A stretch of DNA of 63,601 nt from assembly GCF_000178155.2 (NCBI RefSeq), contig NZ_ADKM02000032.1, forward strand, positions 1 through 63,601. The letters are read 5' to 3'. Position 1 is the first letter of the stretch. Every line of letters begins with the position of its first letter. The position numbers and the translations under genes are program-made. Below are positions 1 to 8,228 of this stretch, piece after piece. The notes beneath the pieces were generated by a model. The model worked only from the letters and a program-made list of their open reading frames with translations. It was not told the DNA's origin and did not search any database. This DNA is from Hominimerdicola alba 8. GTDB lineage: Bacteria; Bacillota; Clostridia; Oscillospirales; Ruminococcaceae.

Positions 1-2
1 CG

Positions 3-506
3 GTGAATTCTTTTATAACAGCTTTCGCAAATGCCAATGATACAAGGCTGGGCAGTACTTTCACATGTGTTATGGTGAGGGGAAATTACTATTATATCCT
101 CCATATAGGCGATACCAGAGCATACAGCATAAGCAGTGAGATAAAACAGCTTACCGTTGACCATACTGTGACCCAGCGTGAGGTCGAAAAGGGCATGATA
201 ACGCCCGAAGAAGCACAGAACGATGATAGAAGACATACACTTACTAAGTGTCTTGGTCTTAAAGATCATATAAGACCTGCATTTTACACAGGCTCAATAG
301 AAAATGACACGAAATTTCTGATATGCAGTGACGGTTTCAGGGATAAACTCAGCGAAGATGAACTTGCTGATATACTTGGGCGTGAAAAAGCATTCAAGAA
401 AGACAGGCTTTCAAAAGCGCTGAAAAAGATCGTAAAAAACGGCAGGGCAGCGGGCGAGACCGATAATGTTTCTGCTGTTGTGATACAGGTTAGTGAGGAA
501 AGATGA
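3..506 (+). CDS. PP2C-family Ser/Thr phosphatase, C-terminal part (cut by window edge)
   Basis: The reading frame is open from the first base, so only the C-terminal 167 or so residues are present. PP2C motifs are visible: GSTFTCVMV followed by HIGDTRAY (a metal-binding Asp region), CSDGFRDKLS, and GETDNVSAVVI near the end. PP2C enzymes are Mg/Mn-dependent phosphoprotein phosphatases that reverse Hanks-type kinase phosphorylation. The gene is followed directly by the CpaE-like gene, so it appears to be an early member of the Tad-like operon. It is the first of three PP2C genes in that operon; a matching kinase closes it. The true start lies outside the window. Confidence 0.85.
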   Translation: MNSFITAFANANDTRLGSTFTCVMVRGNYYYILHIGDTRAYSISSEIKQLTVDHTVTQREVEKGMITPEEAQNDDRRHTLTKCLGLKDHIRPAFYTGSIENDTKFLICSDGFRDKLSEDELADILGREKAFKKDRLSKALKKIVKNGRAAGETDNVSAVVIQVSEER

Positions 507-510
507 TAAA

Positions 511-1587
511 ATGAACATAAAAATAGCATTGATCGATAATGACAAGAACTATATCGAAAGATTTATCAATGCCTTCGGGGAATTTTATCCCCAGATAGAG
601 ATCTATTCGTTCTCAAACATTGACAAGGCGATCTCTTCATTGCAGTCAAAGCCTGTGGATGTTGTGCTGATCTCTGACGGTATATACGATATGTCAAAGG
701 ACAGGCTGAAAGAACTGTCCACAAGATCTGTCATCGTAATGGTCGAGTCAAAGGGCATCAGCATGATAGATGACTGTATGGCGGTGTGCAAATATCAGCG
801 CGTGGATCATCTCGATCAGGTGATAATGAAGATATATTCCGAACAGTCGGGTATGATAATAAACGACAATTCTTCGGCAGGCGTGTCCAGAACGGTGACT
901 TTCATTTCAGGTTCGGGCGGAAACGGCTGTTCTACTGCGGCGGCTGCGTATGCGGTATACCTTGCATCGCAGAAGCTGAAAGTGCTGTATCTAGACCTGC
1001 ATGTTTTCGGCATGCCCGAATTGCTGTTCGAGGACGACGGCAACTACACCATGACTGACTGTATAGGCGCTGTCATAGATGAGAAGAGCAACCTCAGCAC
1101 ACAGCTGAAAAGTTTCGTAAGACATGATCCGTCGGGCGTGTATTTCTACCATTCCTGCCTCAAGGCGCTGGACTGGTCTGATGCAACAGCCGAGAATATA
1201 CAGACAATGATAAAAAGCATAGTTGAGTCAGGCGATTATAACTATGTGATAATAGATGCCGAAAATGACTGGAATGATACCAATTCGTTCCTTGCAGAAT
1301 TTTCAAACACACTGTTCGTCGTATCTGACGGTTCGACTTTTTCAAACAAAAAGGCGGCAGTAGTGTGGGATGCGGTAACGACTTATCTCAGACTCAAACA
1401 CAACGATAATGTGTCGAACATGTATATGCTGTATACTTGCTTTACCGAGAACGGCAAGAAGATAAAGAGCGATGCAGTAAGGGAATATGTGACACTGCCG
1501 TATTCTTACGGTCATCACAGTGCAGGTGAACTGGTAAGGAACCTCTCTGCAAGACAGTATTGGGAGATGCAAGCAAGAAATGGATAA
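511..1587 (+). CDS. CpaE/TadZ-like pilus assembly ATPase
   Basis: A 358-residue protein. Residues 1-110 resemble a response-regulator receiver fold (KIALIDNDKNY, then VDVVLISDG). The remainder is a MinD/ParA-like ATPase with VTFISGSGGNGCSTAAAAY as the P-loop. CpaE/TadZ proteins position the Tad machine at the cell surface and have this receiver-plus-ATPase layout. The P-loop lacks the Lys residues of the classical deviant Walker A motif, as occurs in CpaE relatives, so ATPase activity is uncertain. ATG 511 was chosen over an upstream in-frame GTG because GTGAGGAAAG sits about 8 nt before it. It starts a few bases after the phosphatase stop and overlaps the next gene by 8 nt. Confidence 0.8.
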   Translation: MNIKIALIDNDKNYIERFINAFGEFYPQIEIYSFSNIDKAISSLQSKPVDVVLISDGIYDMSKDRLKELSTRSVIVMVESKGISMIDDCMAVCKYQRVDHLDQVIMKIYSEQSGMIINDNSSAGVSRTVTFISGSGGNGCSTAAAAYAVYLASQKLKVLYLDLHVFGMPELLFEDDGNYTMTDCIGAVIDEKSNLSTQLKSFVRHDPSGVYFYHSCLKALDWSDATAENIQTMIKSIVESGDYNYVIIDAENDWNDTNSFLAEFSNTLFVVSDGSTFSNKKAAVVWDAVTTYLRLKHNDNVSNMYMLYTCFTENGKKIKSDAVREYVTLPYSYGHHSAGELVRNLSARQYWEMQARNG

Positions 1588-2872
1588 AATGGAAGATAAG
1601 ATAGTTGAGGAAGTTCGTCAGTATATCGCAAACAATGTCACACTGACCGATTATAATGACGAACAACTCAAAGATCTGATAACTAAAATAGTTAATCAAA
1701 AGACTCAGAACGAGTACTTTTACCCGAAACAGAAAAAATCTATCGAAAACGCGGTGTTCAGTTCGATAAGAGGTCTTGGCGTGCTGGACGAGATACTTCA
1801 TGATGAAACGGTAACTGAGATCATGATAAACGGACGCGAAAATATCTTCATAGAAAAAAGCGGTAAACTTCAAAAGCTGAATGCCTCCTTTGAGAGCGAC
1901 AAAAGGCTTGAAGATATCATACAGAGGATAGTTGGTACTGCGGGCAGAGAAGTCAGCCTGTCAAACCCTATCGTCGATACAAGGATCATCGAGGATCCGG
2001 GTGTAGATGAATTCGGCAGACCACTGCCGAAGCCTAAAAACAGCGCGGACGGTTCCCGTGTAAACGTGGTTCTGCCGCCTATCGCACTGACAGGTCCCAC
2101 GATAACCATAAGAAAGTTCTCGTCAACACCAATGACCATCGAGAAGCTGATACAGTACGGTTCGCTGACTGCCGAGATAGCCCATAAACTGGAACTGCTG
2201 GTAAAGGCGAAGTACAATATATTCATCTGCGGCGGTACAGGTTCGGGTAAGACGACATTCCTGAATGCGCTCTCAAACTACATACCAAAAGATGAGCGTA
2301 TAATCACCATAGAAGACTCAGCCGAGTTGCAGATAGTCGGCGTTGAGAATATAGTAAGACTTGAAACAAGAAATGCAAACTCCTCAGGCGTTGGTGAGAT
2401 AACCATGCGCGACCTGATAAAATCATCACTTCGTATGCGTCCCGAAAGGATAGTCGTAGGTGAGGTCAGAGGTGCTGAGGCGCTGGACATGCTTCAGGCG
2501 ATGAACACGGGTCATGACGGTTCTCTTTCGACAGGTCACGCGAACTCCACCCACGATATGCTGAGCAGACTTGAAACGATGGTGCTCCAGGGCGCAGGCG
2601 GACTCCCGCTGGACGCCATAAGACAGCAGGTAGCATCTGCACTGGATATAATCGTCCATCTGTCAAGACTGAGAGATCATTCGAGAAAGACAATGGAGAT
2701 AACGGAAGTTGTCGGCTACGAGAACGGGCAGATCAAGCTGAATCCGCTGTATGTCTTTGAAGAAGACGAGAACAGCAGACTCGAAAAGGTATCGGGCAGT
2801 CTGCGCAGGACGGAGAATAAGCTGATAAACGACTTTAAGCTGAAACTCAGCGGTATCAAGGAAGAGATCTGA
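1580..2872 (+). CDS. cpaF: CpaF/TadA-type secretion ATPase
   Basis: A 430-residue hexameric motor ATPase of the type II/IV secretion superfamily. Visible motifs are Walker A GGTGSGKTTFLNALSN, an Asp/Glu box region (IITIEDSAEL), Walker B PERIVVGEVRGAEALDML and a His box STGHANSTHDML. CpaF/TadA powers assembly of Tad (Flp) pili from the cytoplasmic face. The length and order (CpaE-like gene, then this, then two T2SS-F proteins) match known tad loci in Gram-positive bacteria. The start overlaps the end of the CpaE-like gene, which suggests translational coupling. Confidence 0.95.
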   Translation: MDKMEDKIVEEVRQYIANNVTLTDYNDEQLKDLITKIVNQKTQNEYFYPKQKKSIENAVFSSIRGLGVLDEILHDETVTEIMINGRENIFIEKSGKLQKLNASFESDKRLEDIIQRIVGTAGREVSLSNPIVDTRIIEDPGVDEFGRPLPKPKNSADGSRVNVVLPPIALTGPTITIRKFSSTPMTIEKLIQYGSLTAEIAHKLELLVKAKYNIFICGGTGSGKTTFLNALSNYIPKDERIITIEDSAELQIVGVENIVRLETRNANSSGVGEITMRDLIKSSLRMRPERIVVGEVRGAEALDMLQAMNTGHDGSLSTGHANSTHDMLSRLETMVLQGAGGLPLDAIRQQVASALDIIVHLSRLRDHSRKTMEITEVVGYENGQIKLNPLYVFEEDENSRLEKVSGSLRRTENKLINDFKLKLSGIKEEI

Positions 2873-2944
2873 TCTGCTCCCTTTTCAGCTGTGCCGTGAT
2901 ATGCGGTATTTCTGAGCAGATGTATCATATTAAGGACGGATAAG

Positions 2945-3856
2945 ATGGCGTTATTGAAAAAGAAAACTAAGGAAAAAGTCAAAGAAGAGCCAAAAGAGAT
3001 AAAACCAAAGAAAAAGAAGAAAGAAAAAGGACCTGAGTACTGCACATCTCTGCTGAACACGCAGGTGATAAATTACCGCGAATACTATATGAGCAAACAG
3101 CAGAAGCTGCTGTTTACGGTGGTGTCGTTTATCGCAGGCGTTGCAGTGGCGTATCTGATGTACGGCGGTCTGGGCAGCGATGCTGACGGCAATCCTCGCC
3201 CCATAACCCATGTGCTGAACATTGTTATCTGCACAGCAGTCGGGTTCGGTGCTGTTAAATTCATCATACCGCTGCTTGAATCTTCTTTTAAGATAAAGCG
3301 CAGGAACGATATACGCAGGCAGTTCATGGATCTGCTGGACGCTCTGGCGGCATCGGTCGCTTCGGGCAGCAATGCGATAAAGGCGTTTGAAGCCGCAAAG
3401 GAAGACCTTGTGTTACAGTACGGCGAAGACTCCATAATAGTTCAGGAACTTACGCTGATACTTGACGGTCAGAAAAACTTTATAGATATCTCTGCCTCGC
3501 TGATAGATTTCGGCAAGCGCAGCGGCATCAAGGAGATAGAGAGTTTTGCACAGGTCTTTGAACTCTCGCATCGCAAAGGCGGCGATTTCAGTAAGGTAAT
3601 AAGAGATTCCTATGAGATACTTTACAGCAAGATAAATATCGAGATGGAGATCGAAACAAAGATCGCAGCGACCAGAAATGAGTTGAACATCATGCTGGCA
3701 ATGCCTTTCATACTGGTAGGTATGATGAAGTCCATGAGCCCTGACTTCGCTTACAATTTCAGGACGCCCACGGGTGCGTTAGGCATAACGGTCGGGCTGG
3801 TGATAGTAGTAATATCATATTTGCTCGGCAGAAAGATCACAAGTATCGAGGTATAA
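2945..3856 (+). CDS. tadB: TadB-like type II secretion system F protein
   Basis: A 303-residue inner-membrane platform protein. After a very Lys-rich N terminus (about 30 residues, KKKTKEKVKEEPKEIKPKKK) come two hydrophobic segments (around residues 55-75 and 90-115). Next is a T2SS-F cytoplasmic helical domain (FMDLLDALAASVASGSNA) and then two C-terminal membrane segments. TadB forms the membrane platform with TadC and contacts the CpaF motor. It is followed 2 nt later by the tadC-like gene. The basic N-terminal extension may bind membrane phospholipid or nucleotide partners; that is only a guess. Confidence 0.9.
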   Translation: MALLKKKTKEKVKEEPKEIKPKKKKKEKGPEYCTSLLNTQVINYREYYMSKQQKLLFTVVSFIAGVAVAYLMYGGLGSDADGNPRPITHVLNIVICTAVGFGAVKFIIPLLESSFKIKRRNDIRRQFMDLLDALAASVASGSNAIKAFEAAKEDLVLQYGEDSIIVQELTLILDGQKNFIDISASLIDFGKRSGIKEIESFAQVFELSHRKGGDFSKVIRDSYEILYSKINIEMEIETKIAATRNELNIMLAMPFILVGMMKSMSPDFAYNFRTPTGALGITVGLVIVVISYLLGRKITSIEV

Positions 3857-3858
3857 AC

Positions 3859-4731
3859 ATGGGATTATCTATAATAATGCTCCTGCTGCTGATAGCAGTA
3901 TCGATAGTGATGGCATTGTGCATGATGAAGTCGGACAATTATTCGGACTATGTTGATGCCATAGATAAAAAGCAGTTCGCAGGGGCGCAGTATTACGGTA
4001 TAGGATTTGCAATGATCGACCTGCTCAAGATGAATTTCAATTCTGACAGCGTTCACATGATAAAGGATCAGGCTTGCATACTTTTCGGCAGGAGATATGC
4101 TGACTTTTATGTGCGTGTCCTTTACGCGCAGACCTATACATATGTGCTGCTGCTGGTATACAGCATGCTGTTCCTTGCATGTGTCATGGGCGGCAGTGAG
4201 GGCGCACTGTTCGTGCTGCTGGCTGTAGTGTCAGGTGCAGCGATATACAAGTACTATCTGAACAGCTTCGGCTCGAAGATAGAAAAAATGAATGAAACTT
4301 ACATGAGGGATTTCCCGAATGCAGTTTCTACCATAGCATTGCTGGTAAACGGCGGCATGTTCCTGCGTGAGGCTTGGAAGCAGGTCGCTATATCATCAGA
4401 TGAACCATTATATGTGCAGATGCGCGGGGTGGTCGATGACATGAACAACGGTGTCAGTGAGATAGATGCGCTGTTCAGATTTGCCAACCGCTGCTCGACC
4501 AAAGAGATACGCAAGTTCTCTACAACGATAACTCAGGCTATCGAATCGGACGGCACACATCTTGCAGATACACTTATAAAACAGGCTGACCTGCTGCTGA
4601 ATGAAAAGAAGCAGATGGTGCTTCAGCAGGGCGAAAAGGCTTCAAACAAGCTGATGTTCCCGATAGGTCTGATATTCATAGGTGTACTTGTAATGATAAT
4701 GGTACCTATTTTGTCAAATATGAGCATGTAG
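3859..4731 (+). CDS. tadC: TadC-like type II secretion system F protein
   Basis: A 290-residue partner of the TadB-like protein. It begins with a membrane anchor (LSIIMLLLLIAVSIVMALC), has a second hydrophobic pair near residues 95-130, a T2SS-F domain (DFPNAVSTIALLVNGGMFLREA) and a final membrane segment (LMFPIGLIFIGVLVMIMVPIL). The TadB-TadC order and near-contact spacing are typical of Tad loci. A 54-nt gap with a strong ribosome-binding site separates it from the pilin gene. Confidence 0.9.
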   Translation: MGLSIIMLLLLIAVSIVMALCMMKSDNYSDYVDAIDKKQFAGAQYYGIGFAMIDLLKMNFNSDSVHMIKDQACILFGRRYADFYVRVLYAQTYTYVLLLVYSMLFLACVMGGSEGALFVLLAVVSGAAIYKYYLNSFGSKIEKMNETYMRDFPNAVSTIALLVNGGMFLREAWKQVAISSDEPLYVQMRGVVDDMNNGVSEIDALFRFANRCSTKEIRKFSTTITQAIESDGTHLADTLIKQADLLLNEKKQMVLQQGEKASNKLMFPIGLIFIGVLVMIMVPILSNMSM

Positions 4732-4785
4732 CTTTGCGGCTTATGCCATATTAAATAAATATTATTTTAAGGGAGGTGTGATAAC

Positions 4786-5106
4786 ATGAACAAGTTCAAC
4801 CATGCTTGCACATACGCTTTTATCCACGGAGGTTCCGCAGTTAAGAGCGCCGGCAGAAAGGTAAGAGATCGTATCAACGAGGTCAAGAACGACGAGAGCG
4901 GTATGGAAATCATCGCTGTTGTTCTGATCCTGGTAGTTGTTATTGCTCTGGCAGTAGTATTCAAGGATAATATTGCTAAGATCTTCAACAATCTCTGGGA
5001 TAAGATCACAGGAACACTTAACGGCAATCCTAACGATACAGACTTCACTACCGATAAGGCTGATGAAGGCAAGAACTTCGTTGCTCTGTTTAACAACATA
5101 GCATAA
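4786..5106 (+). CDS. Flp-like type IVb pilin
   Basis: A 106-residue major-pilin candidate. An unusually long basic leader (about 38 residues) precedes the prepilin-type segment ESGMEIIAVVLILVVVIA, a hydrophobic helix for membrane storage and fibre packing, and then an amphipathic tail (FKDNIAKIFNNLWDKI). A prepilin peptidase gene follows at once. Cleavage before MEIIA is inferred; the Glu lies at +2 rather than +5. The ribosome-binding site (GGGAGGTG) is the strongest in the operon, and the codon choice (GTT, CTG, ATC, AAG, AAC) is more biased than in neighbours, which suggests high expression. Confidence 0.85.
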   Translation: MNKFNHACTYAFIHGGSAVKSAGRKVRDRINEVKNDESGMEIIAVVLILVVVIALAVVFKDNIAKIFNNLWDKITGTLNGNPNDTDFTTDKADEGKNFVALFNNIA

Positions 5107-5136
5107 TACCCGAGCCACAAGCATTTTATGCAAACG

Positions 5137-5161
5137 GGCAGGCAGCTTGTCTGTCTGCCTG
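5137..5161 (+). terminator. intra-operon hairpin after the pilin gene
   Basis: GGCAGGCAG pairs with CTGTCTGCC over a 5-nt loop (one G-T wobble). There is no real T tract (TGTTATTAC), so it is more likely an mRNA-stabilising or attenuating hairpin than a full terminator. Its position right after the pilin gene fits the need to make far more pilin than machine parts. Confidence 0.5.
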
Positions 5162-5192
5162 TTATTACGTAGATAAGGAGAAATGGATTCTC

Positions 5193-6026
5193 ATGATATA
5201 TATTGTTTCTGCAGGTTCAGCCCTTCTGACGACAGTATGTCTTTACCTCTATTTGTTGAAAACAGGATATTTTGTAATGAACGGTGATGCGCACGCTTCG
5301 CTGGCGGAGGAGAATATCGTACTGCCCGATACCGAAGATCCTGACGAAGAAGAGGATAATAAAGAAGTTCCTGAGGAAAATGACGCAGAAGAAGAACCTC
5401 AGAAAGAAAAGAAAGATAAGACAGAAGACGAGAAGACCGTAAAAGAAGAACTGACAGGTTTTTACACGCGCAGTCAGATAATGCTGATACTTCCGATATT
5501 TTTTATAATAACGCTTGTATCAAATTATCTTATGTATACCTACACGGTCGAGTCATCACATCCGCGACCGCTTTTCTTTGCGAAAATGGCGATAATGTGC
5601 GGCATCACAGGTGCGGCGGCACTGACAGACTTCAAGCGCCGCAAGATACCGAATGCGCTTATAGCATGCGGTGCGGTCAGCAGAGGCATCATCTATGTGC
5701 TGGAGTTTATTTTCGACCGCGATGAGATACTGTTTACGCTGAAAAATGACCTGATAGGTTTTCTGCTGGGTTTTGTGATGCTTTTTGTAGTCGCGATAAT
5801 CTCAAAGGGCGGCATCGGCTACGGCGATGTAAAGCTGTTTGGTGTACTGGGCGTTATGGCAGGTTCAACGGGACTTTATATGACGCTTCTTATATCGCTC
5901 ATCATAAACAGTGTGACAGCACTGGGGCTGATGGCTGCTAGAAAGAAAACTATCAAATCCACATTGCCGATGGCACCGTTCATTTATGCGGCATTTGTTG
6001 TGGTTTGTATTTTAGGTCTTTGCTGA
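5193..6026 (+). CDS. prepilin peptidase, A24 (TadV/CpaA-like)
   Basis: A 277-residue aspartic membrane protease expected to process the pilin and the TadE-like pseudopilins. Both catalytic Asp motifs are visible: ALTDFKRRKIPN and GYGDVKLFG (the GxGD motif). Hydrophobic segments cover most of the protein after residue 85. Odd feature: between the first membrane helix and the A24 core lies a cytoplasmic or external insert of roughly 55 residues that is almost all Glu, Asp and Lys (for example DPDEEEDNKEVPEENDAEEE). This is not part of the usual family fold. It overlaps the frame of the following gene only in non-coding terms: the next start is at 6035. Confidence 0.9.
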   Translation: MIYIVSAGSALLTTVCLYLYLLKTGYFVMNGDAHASLAEENIVLPDTEDPDEEEDNKEVPEENDAEEEPQKEKKDKTEDEKTVKEELTGFYTRSQIMLILPIFFIITLVSNYLMYTYTVESSHPRPLFFAKMAIMCGITGAAALTDFKRRKIPNALIACGAVSRGIIYVLEFIFDRDEILFTLKNDLIGFLLGFVMLFVVAIISKGGIGYGDVKLFGVLGVMAGSTGLYMTLLISLIINSVTALGLMAARKKTIKSTLPMAPFIYAAFVVVCILGLC

Positions 6027-6034
6027 GGTGTAAA

Positions 6035-7519
6035 ATGAAAAGAAAAGGAATGCTGTATGCGCTTGCGATAATCGCACTTGATGTGATAGCAGTTGTAAGC
6101 GTAATAAAAGCGAATATCGACCCTACCGAGAAAGAGTATAAACTCGCGATAGAACAGGGTAAAAAGTATGAATCGCAGGAACTTTGTGACAAGGCGATAG
6201 ATGAATACTACAAAGCCTGCAAGCTGATAGACAGTGAGGATCTGCGGATAAAGATAGCAGACCTTTACGAGAAAGGCTATGAAAACGGCGAGTATTCCAC
6301 GCTGAACGGCAGAAACAATGTGCTGGCATCTGTCATAAGGGATTATCCCAAAAATGCAGATTGTTATGATACGCTGATAAGCTACTATGACGGCATAGCG
6401 GATTATTCAAACTGTGCAGTCTATATAAAGCAAGCCAAAGAAAATGAAGTCAGCACCAAAACGATAGAAGATTGCTATGAAAAGATAAGGCGCATGTATT
6501 CTACCACAAATGTGCCTTACGACTCCATCGAGAGTTTTGGCACATGTATGCAGGCTAAACGCCATATGAGTATGGAAGTCGAAGAGCGTGATTCCAAAGG
6601 AAATGTGATATACGAAGACAACGGATTCGGTGATAAAAGTCCAAAGACAAAGACAAAAGAGTATACAGAGTTCACATATCTCTATGATAACGGAACTATC
6701 AGTGATACGATTTCAGCGATAGACATGTCGCCGCTGGCAAGCGTAGTGACTGAGGACGGCGGCTACTATGTATACTTCTGCAAGAATTACGGCAACGATC
6801 TGATAACTATGGATAAGAGCGATGAAGTATATTCGGGCATGGTGGTAGGCGGTTCGCGAAACGGCTATGTGGGTGAAAAAAACGAGTATGAATCCTGCGG
6901 ACCGTTTTCTTCGGGATTTATAGTTCTAAAGAACACCAAAACAGGCAAGTACGAACTGTTTGACAAGACAGGAAAGTCTGTCACATCCGAGCCGTATGAT
7001 TTTCTCGGTTGTTTTTCAAATGACCTTATCTATGCCGAAAAAGGCGGCAAGAAGATAATAATGGATAACAACGCCGAAACGGTATTCGACAACATCGATG
7101 ATGTGATACTGAAACATGGTGAAAGATGTTCGATAAGCGACAGAATGTTCGTGAAATTCAGCGGCGACAGCAAGTACACACTGGTCAACTCTAAAGAACG
7201 CACCAAGATGGACTTTCAATGTGACGATGCAGATCTGTTCCTTGACAGTGCGGCGGCGTTCAAAAAAGACGGCAAGTGGGGCTTTGTCAGAAATGATGGA
7301 CTTGTTGTAATAGATCCCGAATATGAAGAAGCAAGAAGTTTCTCGAATGGCTTTGCGGCGGTCAAAAAGAACGGCAAGTGGGGCTTTATAAACAAGTCGC
7401 AGGAAATGATAATAGAACCGATATTTGAAGATGTTATGTACTTTAGCAGCAACGGTTCGGTATATGTTCGTACAGCAGAAGACGGCTGGGTAAATATCAA
7501 ACTTTTTTATGTGGGGTAG
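6035..7519 (+). CDS. WG-repeat protein of the Tad-like operon
   Basis: A 494-residue protein with an N-terminal membrane anchor (MLYALAIIALDVIAVVSVI). Residues about 35-160 look helical and TPR-like (AIEQGKKYESQELCDKAIDEYYKACKL spans one such unit). The C-terminal half is made of WG beta-hairpin repeats, clearest at GKWGFVRNDGLVVIDPEYEE and GKWGFINKSQEMIIEPIFED. WG repeats are thought to mediate protein or glycan binding; the exact role in Tad loci is not established. ATG 6035 was chosen because GAGGTG lies just upstream; an earlier TTG has no site. The 6-nt gap to the TadE-like gene supports operon membership. Confidence 0.75.
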   Translation: MKRKGMLYALAIIALDVIAVVSVIKANIDPTEKEYKLAIEQGKKYESQELCDKAIDEYYKACKLIDSEDLRIKIADLYEKGYENGEYSTLNGRNNVLASVIRDYPKNADCYDTLISYYDGIADYSNCAVYIKQAKENEVSTKTIEDCYEKIRRMYSTTNVPYDSIESFGTCMQAKRHMSMEVEERDSKGNVIYEDNGFGDKSPKTKTKEYTEFTYLYDNGTISDTISAIDMSPLASVVTEDGGYYVYFCKNYGNDLITMDKSDEVYSGMVVGGSRNGYVGEKNEYESCGPFSSGFIVLKNTKTGKYELFDKTGKSVTSEPYDFLGCFSNDLIYAEKGGKKIIMDNNAETVFDNIDDVILKHGERCSISDRMFVKFSGDSKYTLVNSKERTKMDFQCDDADLFLDSAAAFKKDGKWGFVRNDGLVVIDPEYEEARSFSNGFAAVKKNGKWGFINKSQEMIIEPIFEDVMYFSSNGSVYVRTAEDGWVNIKLFYVG

Positions 7520-7525
7520 ATAGAT

Positions 7526-8227
7526 ATGAAAAGAATTTACACTCATCTTAAAAGTGAAGACGGAAACACCATGATCGAAGCGACATTTGTTGTGACGATA
7601 ACTCTGGTGGTGCTGACTGTCATTATGATGCTCGGTTTTATATTCTATCAGGAGTCGCATCTGCAAAGTGCGGCAAACCTCACCGCGATACAGGTGGCGC
7701 GCACATATCCCGACAGGCGAAAAGACCCTGTAACAGGTTTCATCGAAGAAGGCGAACTTGGCGAGAAAGGCATTTTTGAAGGTATGTATTACCTTACAGG
7801 TGAAGGTTCGGGACGAGTAGATGAAGCAAAAGGTGTGGGCAGAGAACTGGCAAAGAAAAACCTTGAAAGAGGCAGGGTGCTGCTCTCACATACAGTGACC
7901 GAACCTGAGATAAAGATAGCGAAGAGCGGCTCGGCAATGTTCCAGAATGAAGTAATAGTTACCATAGAAGAAAGCTACTATATACCTTTTGCAGGTCTTC
8001 TGGGTGTTGAAGATGGTCTTTTAAAAAGAAAATATGTAGGCAAAGCGCAGTGTGTAGATGTGCTCGGTGCACAGAGTTACAATAAGTTTTTTGATGTTAT
8101 CTTTGAAAATTTTACTTCACAGGACAATGAACTTCTAAAAAAGACTATAGAAACATTCAAAAATTTTGTAGATGCAAGAAATAATCTGTCCGAGTTTATA
8201 TTCGGAAAAGAAGAAGGAGGAGAATAA
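7526..8227 (+). CDS. TadE-like pseudopilin
   Basis: A 233-residue protein with a short basic leader and a prepilin-like hydrophobic helix, NTMIEATFVVTITLVVLTV, with Glu near +5 of the likely cleavage point. TadE-family minor pilins are processed by the A24 peptidase and help initiate the fibre. The rest is a soluble extracytoplasmic domain with no motif I recognise. It is the first of two TadE-like genes and abuts the DUF5702 gene (1-nt gap). Confidence 0.8.
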   Translation: MKRIYTHLKSEDGNTMIEATFVVTITLVVLTVIMMLGFIFYQESHLQSAANLTAIQVARTYPDRRKDPVTGFIEEGELGEKGIFEGMYYLTGEGSGRVDEAKGVGRELAKKNLERGRVLLSHTVTEPEIKIAKSGSAMFQNEVIVTIEESYYIPFAGLLGVEDGLLKRKYVGKAQCVDVLGAQSYNKFFDVIFENFTSQDNELLKKTIETFKNFVDARNNLSEFIFGKEEGGE

Positions 8228-8228
8228 A

